From NCBI GenBank assembly GCA_009380095.1, contig WHSL01000001.1:1-64000 (forward strand): DNA of 64,000 nt, given 5' to 3'. The first letter of the stretch is position 1. Each line of letters starts with the position of its first letter. The notes beneath the pieces were generated by a model. That model was not told the DNA's origin, searched no databases, and saw only the letters and a program-made list of their open reading frames with translations. Positions 46,878-60,449 of this stretch are shown here, piece after piece. Position numbers and translations under genes: made by a program. The DNA comes from Streptosporangiales bacterium (GTDB lineage Bacteria > Actinomycetota > Actinomycetes > Streptosporangiales > Streptosporangiaceae).

Positions 46878-49223
46878 GTGGCTGACGGAGCCGTGGATCT
46901 GGCCGCGGTCTGGGCGCGTGCCCTCAACGGGCTCGTGGACAGTTCGCTGCCGCCACAACAACGCGCTTGGCTCCCCCTGACCCGCCCGCTGGGTCTGGTG
47001 GAGGACACCGCACTGCTCGCCGCGCCGAACGACTTCGCCAAGGAGATCCTGGAGACCCGGCTGCGGCCGCTGATCAGCCACGCGCTCTCGCGTGAGCTCG
47101 GCCGCGAGATCCGGGTCGCGGTGACGGTGGACCCCACGGCCGTCGAGCCGGCGGCGGCGGCGCACACCGCTTATCCCCCGGGCCCGGTCGATCTGCCGCA
47201 GGGCGACCCCCGGATGCCCGACCCGCGACTGGAGGACCCGCGCCACGACCGGCCCGATCCCGGCCCCGAGGAGCGGGGGCCGTACGAGCCGCGGCACCGG
47301 CACGGCGGCGGCGGCACCGGCTTCCCGCCACCCACCGGTTACCCGGGCTACGAGCAGCCCCGCGATCCGCAGTACGACAAGCCGGGGCCGTACGAGCCGC
47401 GCGGCTACGAGACGGACCCCTACGATCACGCCCCGCGGGGCTACGACCCGCGGGATCAGCGCGACCCCCGGGACACCCGTGATCCCCACGGATATGAGAA
47501 GCACGACTACCCGCCCCGACCCGGCGGGTTAATGCCCGGCGGGCCCGGCTCCCCGGGCGGGTACGACACGCCCGGCTACGAGGGTCAGCGTCAGGGTGGT
47601 TACGAGCAGCCGGGCCGGCCCGGCTACGACCCGGCCCCGCCGTACGAGCCGACTGGGCACTACGACCCGCACCAGCAGCCGTACGATCCGCACGGTTTCG
47701 ACAAGGGCCGCTATGACGCGGGCCGGCCGTACCCGCCGGGCCGCTACGACGCGGCGCCCGACTCCGTGCCCGGGCAGTACGAGGCGGCGCAGCATCCCCA
47801 GGCCGGCGCCGCGCCCGGACACCACTTCGAGGAGGACACCGACGGGCGCGGGCACCGGCGCGCCGAGGACTCCTTCGGCGGCCCCTCGCATGAGACCCAG
47901 GACCTCCTCCGGGACCACGACCGTGACCGGGACACCGGCCGAAACAGGGACAGGGACCTCGATCGGGACCGGGATGCCGCTTCGGCCGCACCACCCTTCG
48001 CAGGTCCGGCCGCTCCGGCCGGTCCGGGTGGCTGGGGCGGCCCCGCCGCGCCGGACGGGCTCGGCGCCGGTGGCCCTGGTGGAGTGGGCGGGCCCGGCCC
48101 CGGCGGAGGACGACACGGCCAGCCCGCGGGCGGACCGGGGAAGCCCCACCCCGCCGACTCCGACACCGGCGGCCGCGCCGCGGACATCGCCCGGCTGAAC
48201 CCGAAGTACACCTTCGACACCTTCGTGATCGGCTCCAGCAACCGGTTCGCCAACGCGGCGGCGGTGGCGGTCGCCGAGGCGCCGGCGAAGGCGTACAACC
48301 CGCTCTTCATCTATGGCGACTCCGGGCTGGGCAAGACCCACCTGCTGCACGCGATCGGCCACTACGCACAGAGCCTGTACGAGGGCGCCCGGGTCCGCTA
48401 CGTGAGCTCGGAGGAGTTCACCAACGACTTCATCAACTCCATCCGGGACGGCAAGGCCGACGGGTTCCGGCAGCGCTACCGGGACATCGACATCCTCCTG
48501 GTGGACGACATCCAGTTCCTGGAGAACAAGGAGCAGACGCAGGAGGAGTTCTTCCACACCTTCAACACGCTGCACAACGCGAACAAGCAGATCGTGATCT
48601 CCAGCGACCGTGCCCCGAAGCAGCTGGTCACGCTGGAGGACCGGCTGCGCAACAGGTTCGAGTGGGGGCTGATCACCGACGTCCAGCCACCGGAGCTGGA
48701 GACCCGGATCGCGATCCTGCGCAAGAAGGCCGCGCAGGAGGGGCTCGCCGCGCCGCCCGAGGTGCTGGAGTACATCGCGAGCAAGATCTCCACCAACATC
48801 CGGGAGCTCGAGGGCGCGCTGATCCGGGTGACCGCGTTCGCCAGCCTGAACCGCCAGTCGGTGGACCAGCAGCTCGCCGCGGACGTACTGAAGGACCTGA
48901 TCCCCGACGACAGCGGCCCGGAGATCACCGCGGCGACGATCATGGCGCAGACGGCGTCGTACTTCGGTCTCACCAACGACGACCTGTGCGGCACCTCGCG
49001 CTCGCGGGTGCTGGTCACCGCCCGGCAGATCGCCATGTATCTGTGCCGGGAGCTCACGGACCTGTCGCTGCCGAAGATCGGCCAGCAGTTCGGCGGCCGC
49101 GACCACACCACCGTGATGCACGCGGACCGGAAGATCCGGTCGCTGATGGCGGAGCGGCGCTCGATCTACAACCAGGTGACCGAGCTGACCAACCGGATCA
49201 AGCAGCAGGCGCGGAAGGGATGA
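46878..49223 (+). CDS. dnaA: Chromosomal replication initiator protein DnaA
   Basis: 781 residues from GTG 46878 ([16 protein letters not shown]), which aligns with Streptomyces DnaA; GTG 46851 is an alternative. Domain I covers about 1-85. Domain II, about 86-435, is a Gly/Pro/Tyr/Asp/Arg-rich disordered stretch. Domain III begins [16 protein letters not shown] with Walker [10 protein letters not shown] (about 480) and Walker B LLVDDIQF (about 541). Domain IV ends with [15 protein letters not shown] (about 740), the DNA-binding signature. Initiates replication at the adjacent oriC. Longer than S. coelicolor DnaA (656). Confidence 0.97.
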   Translation: MADGAVDLAAVWARALNGLVDSSLPPQQRAWLPLTRPLGLVEDTALLAAPNDFAKEILETRLRPLISHALSRELGREIRVAVTVDPTAVEPAAAAHTAYPPGPVDLPQGDPRMPDPRLEDPRHDRPDPGPEERGPYEPRHRHGGGGTGFPPPTGYPGYEQPRDPQYDKPGPYEPRGYETDPYDHAPRGYDPRDQRDPRDTRDPHGYEKHDYPPRPGGLMPGGPGSPGGYDTPGYEGQRQGGYEQPGRPGYDPAPPYEPTGHYDPHQQPYDPHGFDKGRYDAGRPYPPGRYDAAPDSVPGQYEAAQHPQAGAAPGHHFEEDTDGRGHRRAEDSFGGPSHETQDLLRDHDRDRDTGRNRDRDLDRDRDAASAAPPFAGPAAPAGPGGWGGPAAPDGLGAGGPGGVGGPGPGGGRHGQPAGGPGKPHPADSDTGGRAADIARLNPKYTFDTFVIGSSNRFANAAAVAVAEAPAKAYNPLFIYGDSGLGKTHLLHAIGHYAQSLYEGARVRYVSSEEFTNDFINSIRDGKADGFRQRYRDIDILLVDDIQFLENKEQTQEEFFHTFNTLHNANKQIVISSDRAPKQLVTLEDRLRNRFEWGLITDVQPPELETRIAILRKKAAQEGLAAPPEVLEYIASKISTNIRELEGALIRVTAFASLNRQSVDQQLAADVLKDLIPDDSGPEITAATIMAQTASYFGLTNDDLCGTSRSRVLVTARQIAMYLCRELTDLSLPKIGQQFGGRDHTTVMHADRKIRSLMAERRSIYNQVTELTNRIKQQARKG

Positions 49224-49672
49224 AGCCGGGGATGCGGATCACCGTTCTCCGGTGTGTGTTCCGGACACGGGGACCCCGCTTGGGGAAAACTCTGTGGACC
49301 GGCAGGGGATAACCGGGGGACAACGTGCGGACAACTTGTGGGAGGGCGGTGGACGACCGTCCGGCGCCGCTCCGGCGCCGTGTGGGAAAGGTGTGCAGAA
49401 CCGGGGGACAACACGTGGACAGAGATGGGGACGGTTTCGTTCCTCCCCAGGCGTCCACCGATTCCCCCTCTTTCACACACAGCCCCGGTGGACGGGAATT
49501 CGGCCGTTGACCTGCACGAACAGCCCTCGTCCACACTGTCCACCCTCCCTATGACTACTGCTCTCTCTATTTCTCTACTGAAAAAGAAACAACTAAAAGT
49601 GGGGCCCTGTGGGGAAACCTGTCCCGCGCTCCCGGCCCCTCCATCAGTCAGCAACACAGGAGGCGGGTCCCA
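49224..49672. other. oriC: Chromosomal replication origin oriC
   Basis: 449 bp between dnaA and dnaN, with no coding features. It holds many degenerate DnaA boxes on both strands, for example TGCGGACAA (about 49326), TGTGGGAAA (49381), TCGTCCACA (about 49528), CTGTCCACC (about 49536) and TGTGGACCG (about 49293). Position between dnaA and dnaN is the standard actinobacterial origin. Short open frames here are rejected. Confidence 0.9.
49551..49600. other. AT-rich DNA unwinding element of oriC
   Basis: 16 of 50 bases are G or C (32% by hand count), against about 70% around it. It includes the A-run AAAAAGAAACAACTAAAA and lies at the dnaN side of oriC. Confidence 0.75.
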
Positions 49673-50794
49673 GTGAAGTTCCGGGTCGACCGAGACGTAC
49701 TCGCGGAGGCGGTGGCGTGGACGGCACGCACGTTGCCCGTCCGCCCACCCGTGCCGGTGCTGGCCGGCATGCTGCTGGACGTCGATGAGCGGCTGCGGCT
49801 GTCCAGCTTCGACTACGAGGTGTCGGCCCAAGGCTCCGTGGACGTGGACGTCGAGGAGCCGGGCAGCGTGCTGGTCTCCGGCCGGCTGCTCGCGGAGATC
49901 ACCCGGAGCCTCGACTCACAGCCGGTGGAGATCTCCACCGACGGGTCGAAGGTCACGGTGGCCTGCGGGGGCGCCAAGTTCACCCTGCTGACGCTGCCCG
50001 CGGAGGACTATCCCTCGCTCCCCGACATGCCCCAGCTGTCCGGCGCCGTCGGCAGCGACGTCTTCGCCTCCGCGGTCGGCCAGGTGGCCGTGGCCGCCGG
50101 GCGGGACGACACGCTGCCGGTGCTGACCGGCGTGCGGGTGGAGATCGAGGGCGAGAAGGTGACCCTGGCCTCCACGGACCGCTACCGGCTGGCGGTACGG
50201 GAGCTCACCTGGAAGCCCCAGCAGCCGGACATCTCGGCGATCGCACTGGTCCCGGCGAAGACCCTCGCGGACACCGCGAAGTCGCTGACCTCCGGCGCCG
50301 AGGTGGCGATCGCGCTCTCCTCGGAGACCGGCGGCGAGGGCATGATCGGGTTCGAGGGCGGCGGCCGCCGTACCACCACCCGGCTGCTGGACGGTGAGTT
50401 CCCCAAGTTCCGCGCGCTGTTCCCGAACGAGACCAACTCCCTCGCGGAGGTGCAGACCGGGCCCTTCGCGGAGGCGGTCAAGCGCGTCGCCCTCGTCGCC
50501 GAGCGCAACACGCCCGTACGGCTGGCGTTCAGCCAGGGCGAGCTGGTGCTCGAGGCGGGCACCGGCGACGAGGCCCAGGCCGTGGAGTCCATGGAGGCGA
50601 CGCTGGAGGGCGACGACATCAAGATCGCCTTCAACCCGCAGTTCCTGCTGGACGGGCTCGCCGCGATCGACTCCGACGTGGCGCGGCTGCACTTCACCAC
50701 GTCCACCAAGCCCGCGGTCATCACGGGCAAGCCCGGTGACGACGGCGGCGCCGACTACCGGTATCTGTTGATGCCGGTACGGCTGAACGCGTGA
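49673..50794 (+). CDS. dnaN: DNA polymerase III sliding clamp (beta subunit)
   Basis: 373 residues in three clamp domains: KFRVDRDVLAEAVAWTARTLPVRPPVPVLAG, then LPVLTGVRVEIEGEKVTLASTDRYRLAVRE and the C-terminal YRYLLMPVRL. GTG start with ACAGGAGGCG upstream. It confers processivity on DNA polymerase III and sits between oriC and gnd. Confidence 0.98.
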   Translation: MKFRVDRDVLAEAVAWTARTLPVRPPVPVLAGMLLDVDERLRLSSFDYEVSAQGSVDVDVEEPGSVLVSGRLLAEITRSLDSQPVEISTDGSKVTVACGGAKFTLLTLPAEDYPSLPDMPQLSGAVGSDVFASAVGQVAVAAGRDDTLPVLTGVRVEIEGEKVTLASTDRYRLAVRELTWKPQQPDISAIALVPAKTLADTAKSLTSGAEVAIALSSETGGEGMIGFEGGGRRTTTRLLDGEFPKFRALFPNETNSLAEVQTGPFAEAVKRVALVAERNTPVRLAFSQGELVLEAGTGDEAQAVESMEATLEGDDIKIAFNPQFLLDGLAAIDSDVARLHFTTSTKPAVITGKPGDDGGADYRYLLMPVRLNA

Positions 50795-50827
50795 CTGCGG
50801 GGCAGTGCTCATCGCGGAGGATGTGAG

Positions 50828-51742
50828 ATGCAGATCGCAATGGTCGGCCTGGGGCGCATGGGCGGCAACATGGCCGAGCGCCTCCGGCAGGGCGGACACG
50901 ACGTCATCGGGTACGACCGGGATCCGGCGCTGAGCGACGCCTCGAGCCTGGAGGACCTGGTCAAGCGGCTCACCCCACCGCGGGTCGTGTGGGTGATGGT
51001 GCCGGCCGGCGCCGCCACCCAGGCCACGGTCGACGAGCTGGGCGCCCTGCTCGAGGCGGGCGACACGGTGATCGACGGCGGCAACTCACACTATGTGGAC
51101 GACCGTGCGCACGCCGAGGCGCTGGCCCCGTCCGGCGTGGGCTTCGTGGACGTGGGTGTGAGCGGCGGCGTGTGGGGGCTGGACAACGGCTACGCGCTGA
51201 TGGCCGGCGGCTCCGAGGAGCACGTACGGCCCCTCATGCCGGCCTTCGAGACGCTGAAACCCCCGGGCGCGCACGGCTTCGTGCACGCCGGCGGGGTCGG
51301 CGCCGGGCACTTCGCCAAGATGGTCCACAACGGCATCGAGTACGGCATGATGCAGGCCTTCGCCGAGGGCTACGAGCTGCTCGAGGCCAGCGACGCCGTC
51401 ACCGACGTGCCCGGGGTCTTCTCCAGCTGGAGCGAGGGCACCGTGATCCGCTCCTGGCTGCTCGACCTGCTGAACCGGGCGCTTGAGTCCGATCCCGGCC
51501 TGGCGGCGCTGCGCGGCTACGCGGAGGACTCCGGCGAGGGCCGGTGGACCGTACAGGCCGGGGTGGACCACGCCGTGCCGCTGCCGGCGATCACCGCGGC
51601 GCTGTACGCGCGGTTCGCCTCCCGGCAGGACGACTCGCCCGCGATGAAGGTGGTCGCGGCGCTGCGCAACCAGTTCGGCGGGCACGCCATCGAGGCCGCC
51701 AAGGCCAAGCCGAGTGCTGCCGATCCCCCGGCCACCGACTGA
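50828..51742 (+). CDS. gnd: 6-phosphogluconate dehydrogenase (short form)
   Basis: 304 residues, the shorter bacterial form. Rossmann motif MVGLGRMGGNMAERLRQGGHDVIGYDR, substrate motifs GGNSHYVDD and GVSGGVWGLDNGYALM, and NGIEYGMMQAFAEGYELLEA with the catalytic Lys in GHFAKMVHNGI. Oxidative decarboxylation of 6-phosphogluconate to ribulose 5-phosphate, yielding NAD(P)H. The insertion between dnaN and recF is conserved in Streptomyces. ATG start with GGAGGATGTG upstream. Confidence 0.95.
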   Translation: MQIAMVGLGRMGGNMAERLRQGGHDVIGYDRDPALSDASSLEDLVKRLTPPRVVWVMVPAGAATQATVDELGALLEAGDTVIDGGNSHYVDDRAHAEALAPSGVGFVDVGVSGGVWGLDNGYALMAGGSEEHVRPLMPAFETLKPPGAHGFVHAGGVGAGHFAKMVHNGIEYGMMQAFAEGYELLEASDAVTDVPGVFSSWSEGTVIRSWLLDLLNRALESDPGLAALRGYAEDSGEGRWTVQAGVDHAVPLPAITAALYARFASRQDDSPAMKVVAALRNQFGGHAIEAAKAKPSAADPPATD

Positions 51743-51848
51743 TCGATCCACAAGCGGGCGCTTTCCGTCGTACGTCCACGACGGAGGGCGCCCGCTCCGT
51801 TCGCCGCCGTTCGCCCCGGTGATCGCGTGTCGCCGGGCTGCTCCCAAG

Positions 51849-51857
51849 ATGTCCACA
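51849..51857. other. DnaA-box-like site upstream of recF
   Basis: ATGTCCACA matches TTGTCCACA at 8 of 9 positions, 81 bp before the recF start. Confidence 0.35.
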
Positions 51858-51870
51858 GGCCTGGGGATAA

Positions 51871-55893
<4,023 letters not shown>

Positions 55894-55957
55894 CGGTGCC
55901 CGACCGAGGCTCTTGCCCGCCCGGCGGGCCGACCGACGAGAAAAGGAACATCAGCTC

Positions 55958-58465
55958 GTGACGGACGTGAACACGGCCGACTCCCACGACCGGATCGAAC
56001 CGGTCGACATCCAGGTCGAGATGCAGCGCAGCTATCTCGACTACGCGATGTCGGTGATCGTCGGCCGGGCGCTTCCCGACGTGCGCGACGGCCTCAAGCC
56101 CGTGCACACCCGGGTGCTGTACGCGATGTACGACGGCGGCTACCGGCCGGACCGCGGCTACTTCAAGTGTGCCCGCGTGGTCGGCGACGTGATGGGCAAC
56201 TATCACCCGCACGGCGACAGCGCGATCTACGACACGCTCGTGCGGCTGGCCCAGCCCTGGTCGATGCGGATGCCGCTGATCGACGGCAACGGCAACTTCG
56301 GCTCCCCGGGCAACGACCCCGCCGCGGCCATGCGGTACACCGAGTGCAAGCTCGCCCCGCTGGCCATGGAGATGCTGCGGGACATCGACAAGGAGACCGT
56401 CGACTTCCGGCCCAACTACGACGGCCGGTCCTCCGAGCCCGTGGTGCTGCCGGCGCGGTTCCCGAACCTGCTGGTCAACGGCGCCACCGGCATCGCGGTG
56501 GGCATGGCCACCAACATCCCCTCGCACAACCTGCGCGAGGTGGCCGCGGGCGTCACCTGGTACCTGGAGAATCCCGAGGCGGCCGACGAGGAACTGCTCG
56601 AGGCCCTGCTCGCCCGCATCAAGGGACCCGACTTCCCGCTCGGTGCCCAGATCGTGGGCAGGCGCGGTATCGAGGAGGCGTACCGTACCGGGCGCGGCTC
56701 GATCACCATGCGCGCGCTCGTGGACGTCGAAGAGGACAACAAGGGCCGCCACCAGCTCGTCGTGACGGCGCTGCCGTACCAGGTCAACCCGGACAACCTG
56801 GCGCTGAAGATCGCCGAGCTGGTGAAGGACGGCAAGATCACCGGCATCGCCGACGTCAAGGACGAGACCAGTGGCCGTACCGGTCAGCGGCTGGTCATCG
56901 TGCTCAAGCGGGACGCCGTCGCCAAGGTCGTGCTGAACAACCTGTACAAGCACACCCAGCTGCAGGACACGTTCGGCGCGAACATGCTGGCCCTCGTCGA
57001 CGGTGTGCCGCGCACGCTGCGGCTGGACCAGATGGTCCGATACTGGGTCGAGCACCAGATCGAGGTCATCGTCCGGCGCACGCGGTACCTGCTGCGCAAG
57101 GCCGAGGAGCGGGCGCACATCCTGCGTGCGCTGCTCAAGGCCATCGACATGATCGACGAGGTCATCGCGCTGATCCGGGCCAGCGACTCCGCGGCCAGCG
57201 CCCAGCAGGGCCTGATGGACCTGCTGGAGATCGACGAGCTCCAGGCGCGCGCCATCCTCGACATGCAGCTGCGCAAGCTCGCCGCCCTCGAGGCGCAGGC
57301 GCTGCAGAGCGAGTACGACCAGCTGATGGCCGAGATCGCCGACTACAACGACATCCTCTCCTCGCCCGAGCGGCAGCGCACCATCGTCAAGGACGAGCTC
57401 ACCGAGATCGTCGACAAGTACGGCGACGAGCGGCGCACCGAGATCGTCCCCTTCGACGGCGACATGAGCATGGAGGACTACATCGCCGAGGAGAGCGTGG
57501 TCGTCACGATCACGCGCGGCGGGTATGCCAAGCGCACCAAGACGGACGCCTACCGGGCGCAGAAGCGCGGCGGCAAGGGCGTCCGCGGGGCCCAGCTCAA
57601 GCAGGACGACATCGTCGACCAGTTCTTCGTGACCACCACGCACCACTGGATCCTGTTCTTCACCAACAAGGGCCGGGTCTACCGGGCGAAGGCGTACGAG
57701 CTCCCCGAGCTCGCCCGCGACGCGCGCGGCCAGCACGTGGCCAACATGCTCGCCTTTCAGCCCGATGAGCACATCGCCGAGGTGCTCGCGCTGCGGGACT
57801 ACGAGGTGGCGCCGTACCTGGTGCTCGCCACCCGGGACGGGCTGGTCAAGAAGTCCCGGCTGTCCGACTTCGACTCCCCGCGCAGCGGCGGCATCATCGC
57901 CATCAACCTGCGCGACGGCGACGAGGTCCTCTCCGCGCGGCTCGTCTCCTCCGAGGACGACCTGCTGCTCATCAGCCGCAACGCCCAGGCCATCCGCTTC
58001 CAGGCCACCGACGAAGCGCTGCGGCCCATGGGCCGCGCCACCGCCGGCGTCCGCGGCATGCGGTTCGTCGAGGGCGACGCACTGCTCAGCATGCACGTGG
58101 TCCGTGAGGGCGCCGACGTGCTGGTCGCCACCGGGGGCGGATACGCCAAGCGCACCCTCGCGGAGGCGTACCCGGTGCAGAACCGCGGCGGAAAGGGCGT
58201 ACTCACCGCGAAGATCGTGGAGACTCGTGGCAAGCTGGTCGGAGCCCTGATGGTGCGGCCGGAGGACGAGATCTTCGCGATCACCTCCGCCGGCGGTGTC
58301 ATCAGGACCAGCGCCGGAGAGATCAAGAGGTCTGGGCGGCAGACCATGGGGGTACGCCTCATGAACCTGGCCGAGGGTGACAGCGTCGTCGCCATCGCGC
58401 TCAACGCCGAGTCCTTGGACGACGACTCCGACGAAGCCGAACCCGGGGAGGAGGGTGAGCAGTGA
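55958..58465 (+). CDS. gyrA: DNA gyrase subunit A
   Basis: 835 residues from GTG 55958, with AAAAGGAA upstream. Quinolone-resistance region [21 protein letters not shown] keeps the drug-sensitive Ser (Ser88). Catalytic Tyr127 is in MRYTEC. The C-terminal beta-pinwheel carries the GyrA box QKRGGKG, needed for DNA wrapping. Stop overlaps the DUF3566 start. The acidic tail ([15 protein letters not shown]) is common in actinobacterial GyrA. Confidence 0.98.
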   Translation: MTDVNTADSHDRIEPVDIQVEMQRSYLDYAMSVIVGRALPDVRDGLKPVHTRVLYAMYDGGYRPDRGYFKCARVVGDVMGNYHPHGDSAIYDTLVRLAQPWSMRMPLIDGNGNFGSPGNDPAAAMRYTECKLAPLAMEMLRDIDKETVDFRPNYDGRSSEPVVLPARFPNLLVNGATGIAVGMATNIPSHNLREVAAGVTWYLENPEAADEELLEALLARIKGPDFPLGAQIVGRRGIEEAYRTGRGSITMRALVDVEEDNKGRHQLVVTALPYQVNPDNLALKIAELVKDGKITGIADVKDETSGRTGQRLVIVLKRDAVAKVVLNNLYKHTQLQDTFGANMLALVDGVPRTLRLDQMVRYWVEHQIEVIVRRTRYLLRKAEERAHILRALLKAIDMIDEVIALIRASDSAASAQQGLMDLLEIDELQARAILDMQLRKLAALEAQALQSEYDQLMAEIADYNDILSSPERQRTIVKDELTEIVDKYGDERRTEIVPFDGDMSMEDYIAEESVVVTITRGGYAKRTKTDAYRAQKRGGKGVRGAQLKQDDIVDQFFVTTTHHWILFFTNKGRVYRAKAYELPELARDARGQHVANMLAFQPDEHIAEVLALRDYEVAPYLVLATRDGLVKKSRLSDFDSPRSGGIIAINLRDGDEVLSARLVSSEDDLLLISRNAQAIRFQATDEALRPMGRATAGVRGMRFVEGDALLSMHVVREGADVLVATGGGYAKRTLAEAYPVQNRGGKGVLTAKIVETRGKLVGALMVRPEDEIFAITSAGGVIRTSAGEIKRSGRQTMGVRLMNLAEGDSVVAIALNAESLDDDSDEAEPGEEGEQ

Positions 58466-59253
58466 GCAGCTACCCCGCGCCCAAACCGACGCGCACCACT
58501 CCCGGGCCCGGCGGCGGCCCCGTACGCGGCACCCGGCAGGCCGAGGGCGCTTCCGGCGCCGCACCTGACGGGCCCGGCGCGGCCGACACCGGGGGGCAGC
58601 CCAGCGGCCGTGCCATGCCGCCGGGTGGCCCGCCAGGGCCGGGCGGCACGCCCGCCGCCGGCTCACCGTCCATGCGCGGCGCCGCCCCCGGCGGCGGCCC
58701 GCAAGCAGATCCGCGGCGCGGGCCCGGGCCCGGCTGGCAGGGCCCTCCGCCCCCCGGCGCCGGAGCTCCCCCGCCCGGCGGGGCGCCGCGTGGCAACCCG
58801 GCCGCACCCGGAGGGCCCGGCACCGCGGCTCCCACCGGGGGTCAGGCCCCGGCGGCCGCCGCCGCGCGCGCCGCGGCCAACTCCCGCAAGGCGCACCTCG
58901 CGCTCACCCGCGTCGAGCCCTGGTCCGTGATGAAGTTCAGCTTCGTCATCTCGCTGGTCTGCTTCGTCATCCTGTTCGTGGCCGTCGCGCTCATCTACGG
59001 CGTGCTCGCCGGCCTCGGCGTCTTCGAAGCGATCAGCGGCACGGTCAACGACCTCACCTCCGGCGACGCCGGCGAGGGCGGGGTCAACGCGGCGCGGTGG
59101 TTCTCGGCTGGCAACGTGCTCGGCTACACGGCGCTCATCGGGGCGCTCAACGTCTTCCTCATCACCGCCGTCTCCACCGTCGGGGCCATGCTCTACAACG
59201 CCACGGCGGTGCTGGTCGGGGGCGTCGAGGTCACGCTCAGCGAGGTCGAGTGA
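58462..59253 (+). CDS. DUF3566 membrane protein
   Basis: 263 residues; GTG overlaps the gyrA stop (GTGA). The first about 140 residues are Pro/Gly/Ala-rich and disordered. The C-terminal DUF3566 domain has [20 protein letters not shown], two membrane helices ([18 protein letters not shown] and [20 protein letters not shown]), and [17 protein letters not shown] end. Homologue of mycobacterial Rv0007. Function unknown; always next to gyrA in actinobacteria. Confidence 0.9.
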   Translation: MSSYPAPKPTRTTPGPGGGPVRGTRQAEGASGAAPDGPGAADTGGQPSGRAMPPGGPPGPGGTPAAGSPSMRGAAPGGGPQADPRRGPGPGWQGPPPPGAGAPPPGGAPRGNPAAPGGPGTAAPTGGQAPAAAAARAAANSRKAHLALTRVEPWSVMKFSFVISLVCFVILFVAVALIYGVLAGLGVFEAISGTVNDLTSGDAGEGGVNAARWFSAGNVLGYTALIGALNVFLITAVSTVGAMLYNATAVLVGGVEVTLSEVE

Positions 59254-59278
59254 GGTGGTCGCCGAGCGGCCTTTTCGT

Positions 59279-59308
59279 TTCGACTCTCGCCCGGCCATGC
59301 GGTAGTCT
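59279..59308 (+). promoter_or_regulatory. Candidate tRNA-Ile promoter
   Basis: TTCGAC (59279-59284) and TAGTCT (59303-59308) are 18 bp apart, 13 bp before the tRNA. Confidence 0.35.
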
Positions 59309-59321
59309 TCCGCACGTACTC

Positions 59322-59395
59322 GGGCCTATAGCTCAGTCGGTTAGAGCGCATCCCTGATAAGGATGAGGCCGGAGGTTCAAGTCCTCCTAGGCCCA
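59322..59395 (+). tRNA. tRNA-Ile (anticodon GAT)
   Basis: 74-nt cloverleaf. Acceptor GGGCCTA pairs with TAGGCCC, discriminator A. D-arm AGCTCAGTCGGTTAGAGC. Anticodon loop CTGATAA gives GAT. T-arm GGAGG-TTCAAGT-CCTCC. CCA is not encoded, so PcnA must add it. Standard location after gyrA/DUF3566. Its 3' end marks the start of the accessory segment. Confidence 0.98.
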
Positions 59396-59412
59396 CCCAG
59401 TATGCCCAGCTC

Positions 59413-59447
59413 AGAGGCCGGTTCCCTACTCCAGGGACCCGGCCTCT
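59413..59447 (+). terminator. Hairpin terminator after tRNA-Ile
   Basis: AGAGGCCGG (59413-59421) pairs with CCGGCCTCT (59439-59447). An inner TCCCT/AGGGA stem adds to it. It lies 18 nt after the tRNA. Confidence 0.75.
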
Positions 59448-59637
59448 AGATCATCTGTCACTCATTTGTCACTCGGACGCACACGGATCACCCGGCATCC
59501 AGTGACATAGACATAGCCCTTCTGACACACCCGCCGGCACGCCCCTGAACACGCACTTGGCTCGCACTACGCCCCCCGGATGGAACGGCCTGACGGTGGC
59601 GGTGCCGCCGGTCTAGAGTCAATCACGGGAGCTGGGG

Positions 59638-59955
59638 CTACCGTTCGATGGACGGGCCTTCGCGGCGGGCGGCGCGTTCCTCGCGCTGCCGTGGGGCGGC
59701 GGCCCGACGGCGGGCTAGCTCATCGTCCTCCGCGCGTCGGGCGAGCGTGTCGCGTCGTCGTCGGGCGCGACTGGCCTCGCGCAGTTGGTCGGCCGCGCTC
59801 CGGATGCGGGTCTCGGCGTCGTGCTCTGCGAGGGAGTACTCGTCGACCGCATGGTGCCGTACCGGGCCTTCGGTCAGCTCTTGGAGACCGGCCTTGACGC
59901 CTTCGGTCCTGGATGTATTGCCGAGCTCGGTCCGGGCCGTCCGGGGCGCACGCAC
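59638..59955 (-). CDS. Hypothetical protein, charged and helical
   Basis: Up to 105 residues. The segment from about residue 20 (LQELTEGPVRHHAVDEYSLAEHDA) onward is rich in Glu, Asp, Arg and Ala, with a probable coiled coil (AADQLREASRARRRRDTLARRAEDD). No family recognised; the start is uncertain, and a chance frame is possible. It lies alone between tRNA-Ile and the toxin module. Confidence 0.4.
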   Translation of the reverse strand: MRAPRTARTELGNTSRTEGVKAGLQELTEGPVRHHAVDEYSLAEHDAETRIRSAADQLREASRARRRRDTLARRAEDDELARRRAAAPRQREERAARREGPSIER

Positions 59956-60197
59956 GGGGCATTCAGCCAGTTGGCGCCGGCAGACGGTCTCTTCGCCCTG
60001 TACCCGCTCACAAGCTCGGCGCTCTCGTGGCTGTCGGGGTCACGTTCGGAACCACCGGGATCACGGCACCGTCGCAGGCCGGCCCACTCCCACGCCGTTC
60101 CGCCTACGCCGTCACGTCGCGCGTCATCGCTGGCTCAGCCGACTTGACGAATCCGGCGTTCCACGATCGGCATCCCAAGACCAAATTCCGCAGCGAG
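59956..60197. other. Non-coding stretch in accessory region
   Basis: 242 bp after the immunity gene on the minus strand. No credible gene, RNA or repeat seen. Confidence 0.5.
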
Positions 60198-60449
60198 TCA
60201 GCCACTGCCAGGAAATTCGATTCCAGGCTTCCCCTCCGCCAACTGGCCAAGGAAATACTCGCATGCCGCATCTTCGGAAGTGAATCTTTGAAGCCTCCGT
60301 CTTCCCCCTCGCTCAAACCAGAAGACCAGCCAGGTCTTCCCTTGGCGCTTTAGGCACCAGGTGGAGTCGTCTGGTTTCTCTTGAATTCGATAGATGTTGG
60401 GATTTACGCCGCTTTCCTCAAGGGCGCGTTCAAGCTGCCTGACGTTCAT
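60198..60449 (-). CDS. Putative immunity protein for the TNT-type toxin
   Basis: 83 residues; ATG 60449 overlaps the stop of the upstream toxin (ATGA). Contains TWCLKRQGKTWLVFWFERGGRR and FTSEDAACEYFLGQLAEG, an alpha/beta layout as in small polymorphic-toxin immunity proteins. No signal peptide, so cytosolic, where it would neutralise the toxin. It is much shorter than the TNT antitoxin IFT of mycobacteria (about 170 residues, as I recall), so it is probably a different family. Low GC, like the toxin tip. Confidence 0.65.
   Translation of the reverse strand: MNVRQLERALEESGVNPNIYRIQEKPDDSTWCLKRQGKTWLVFWFERGGRRRLQRFTSEDAACEYFLGQLAEGKPGIEFPGSG

Noticed and set aside
49252..49676. Short plus-strand frames within oriC
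   Set aside because: No homology, poor codon pattern, and they overlap DnaA boxes and the AT-rich element.
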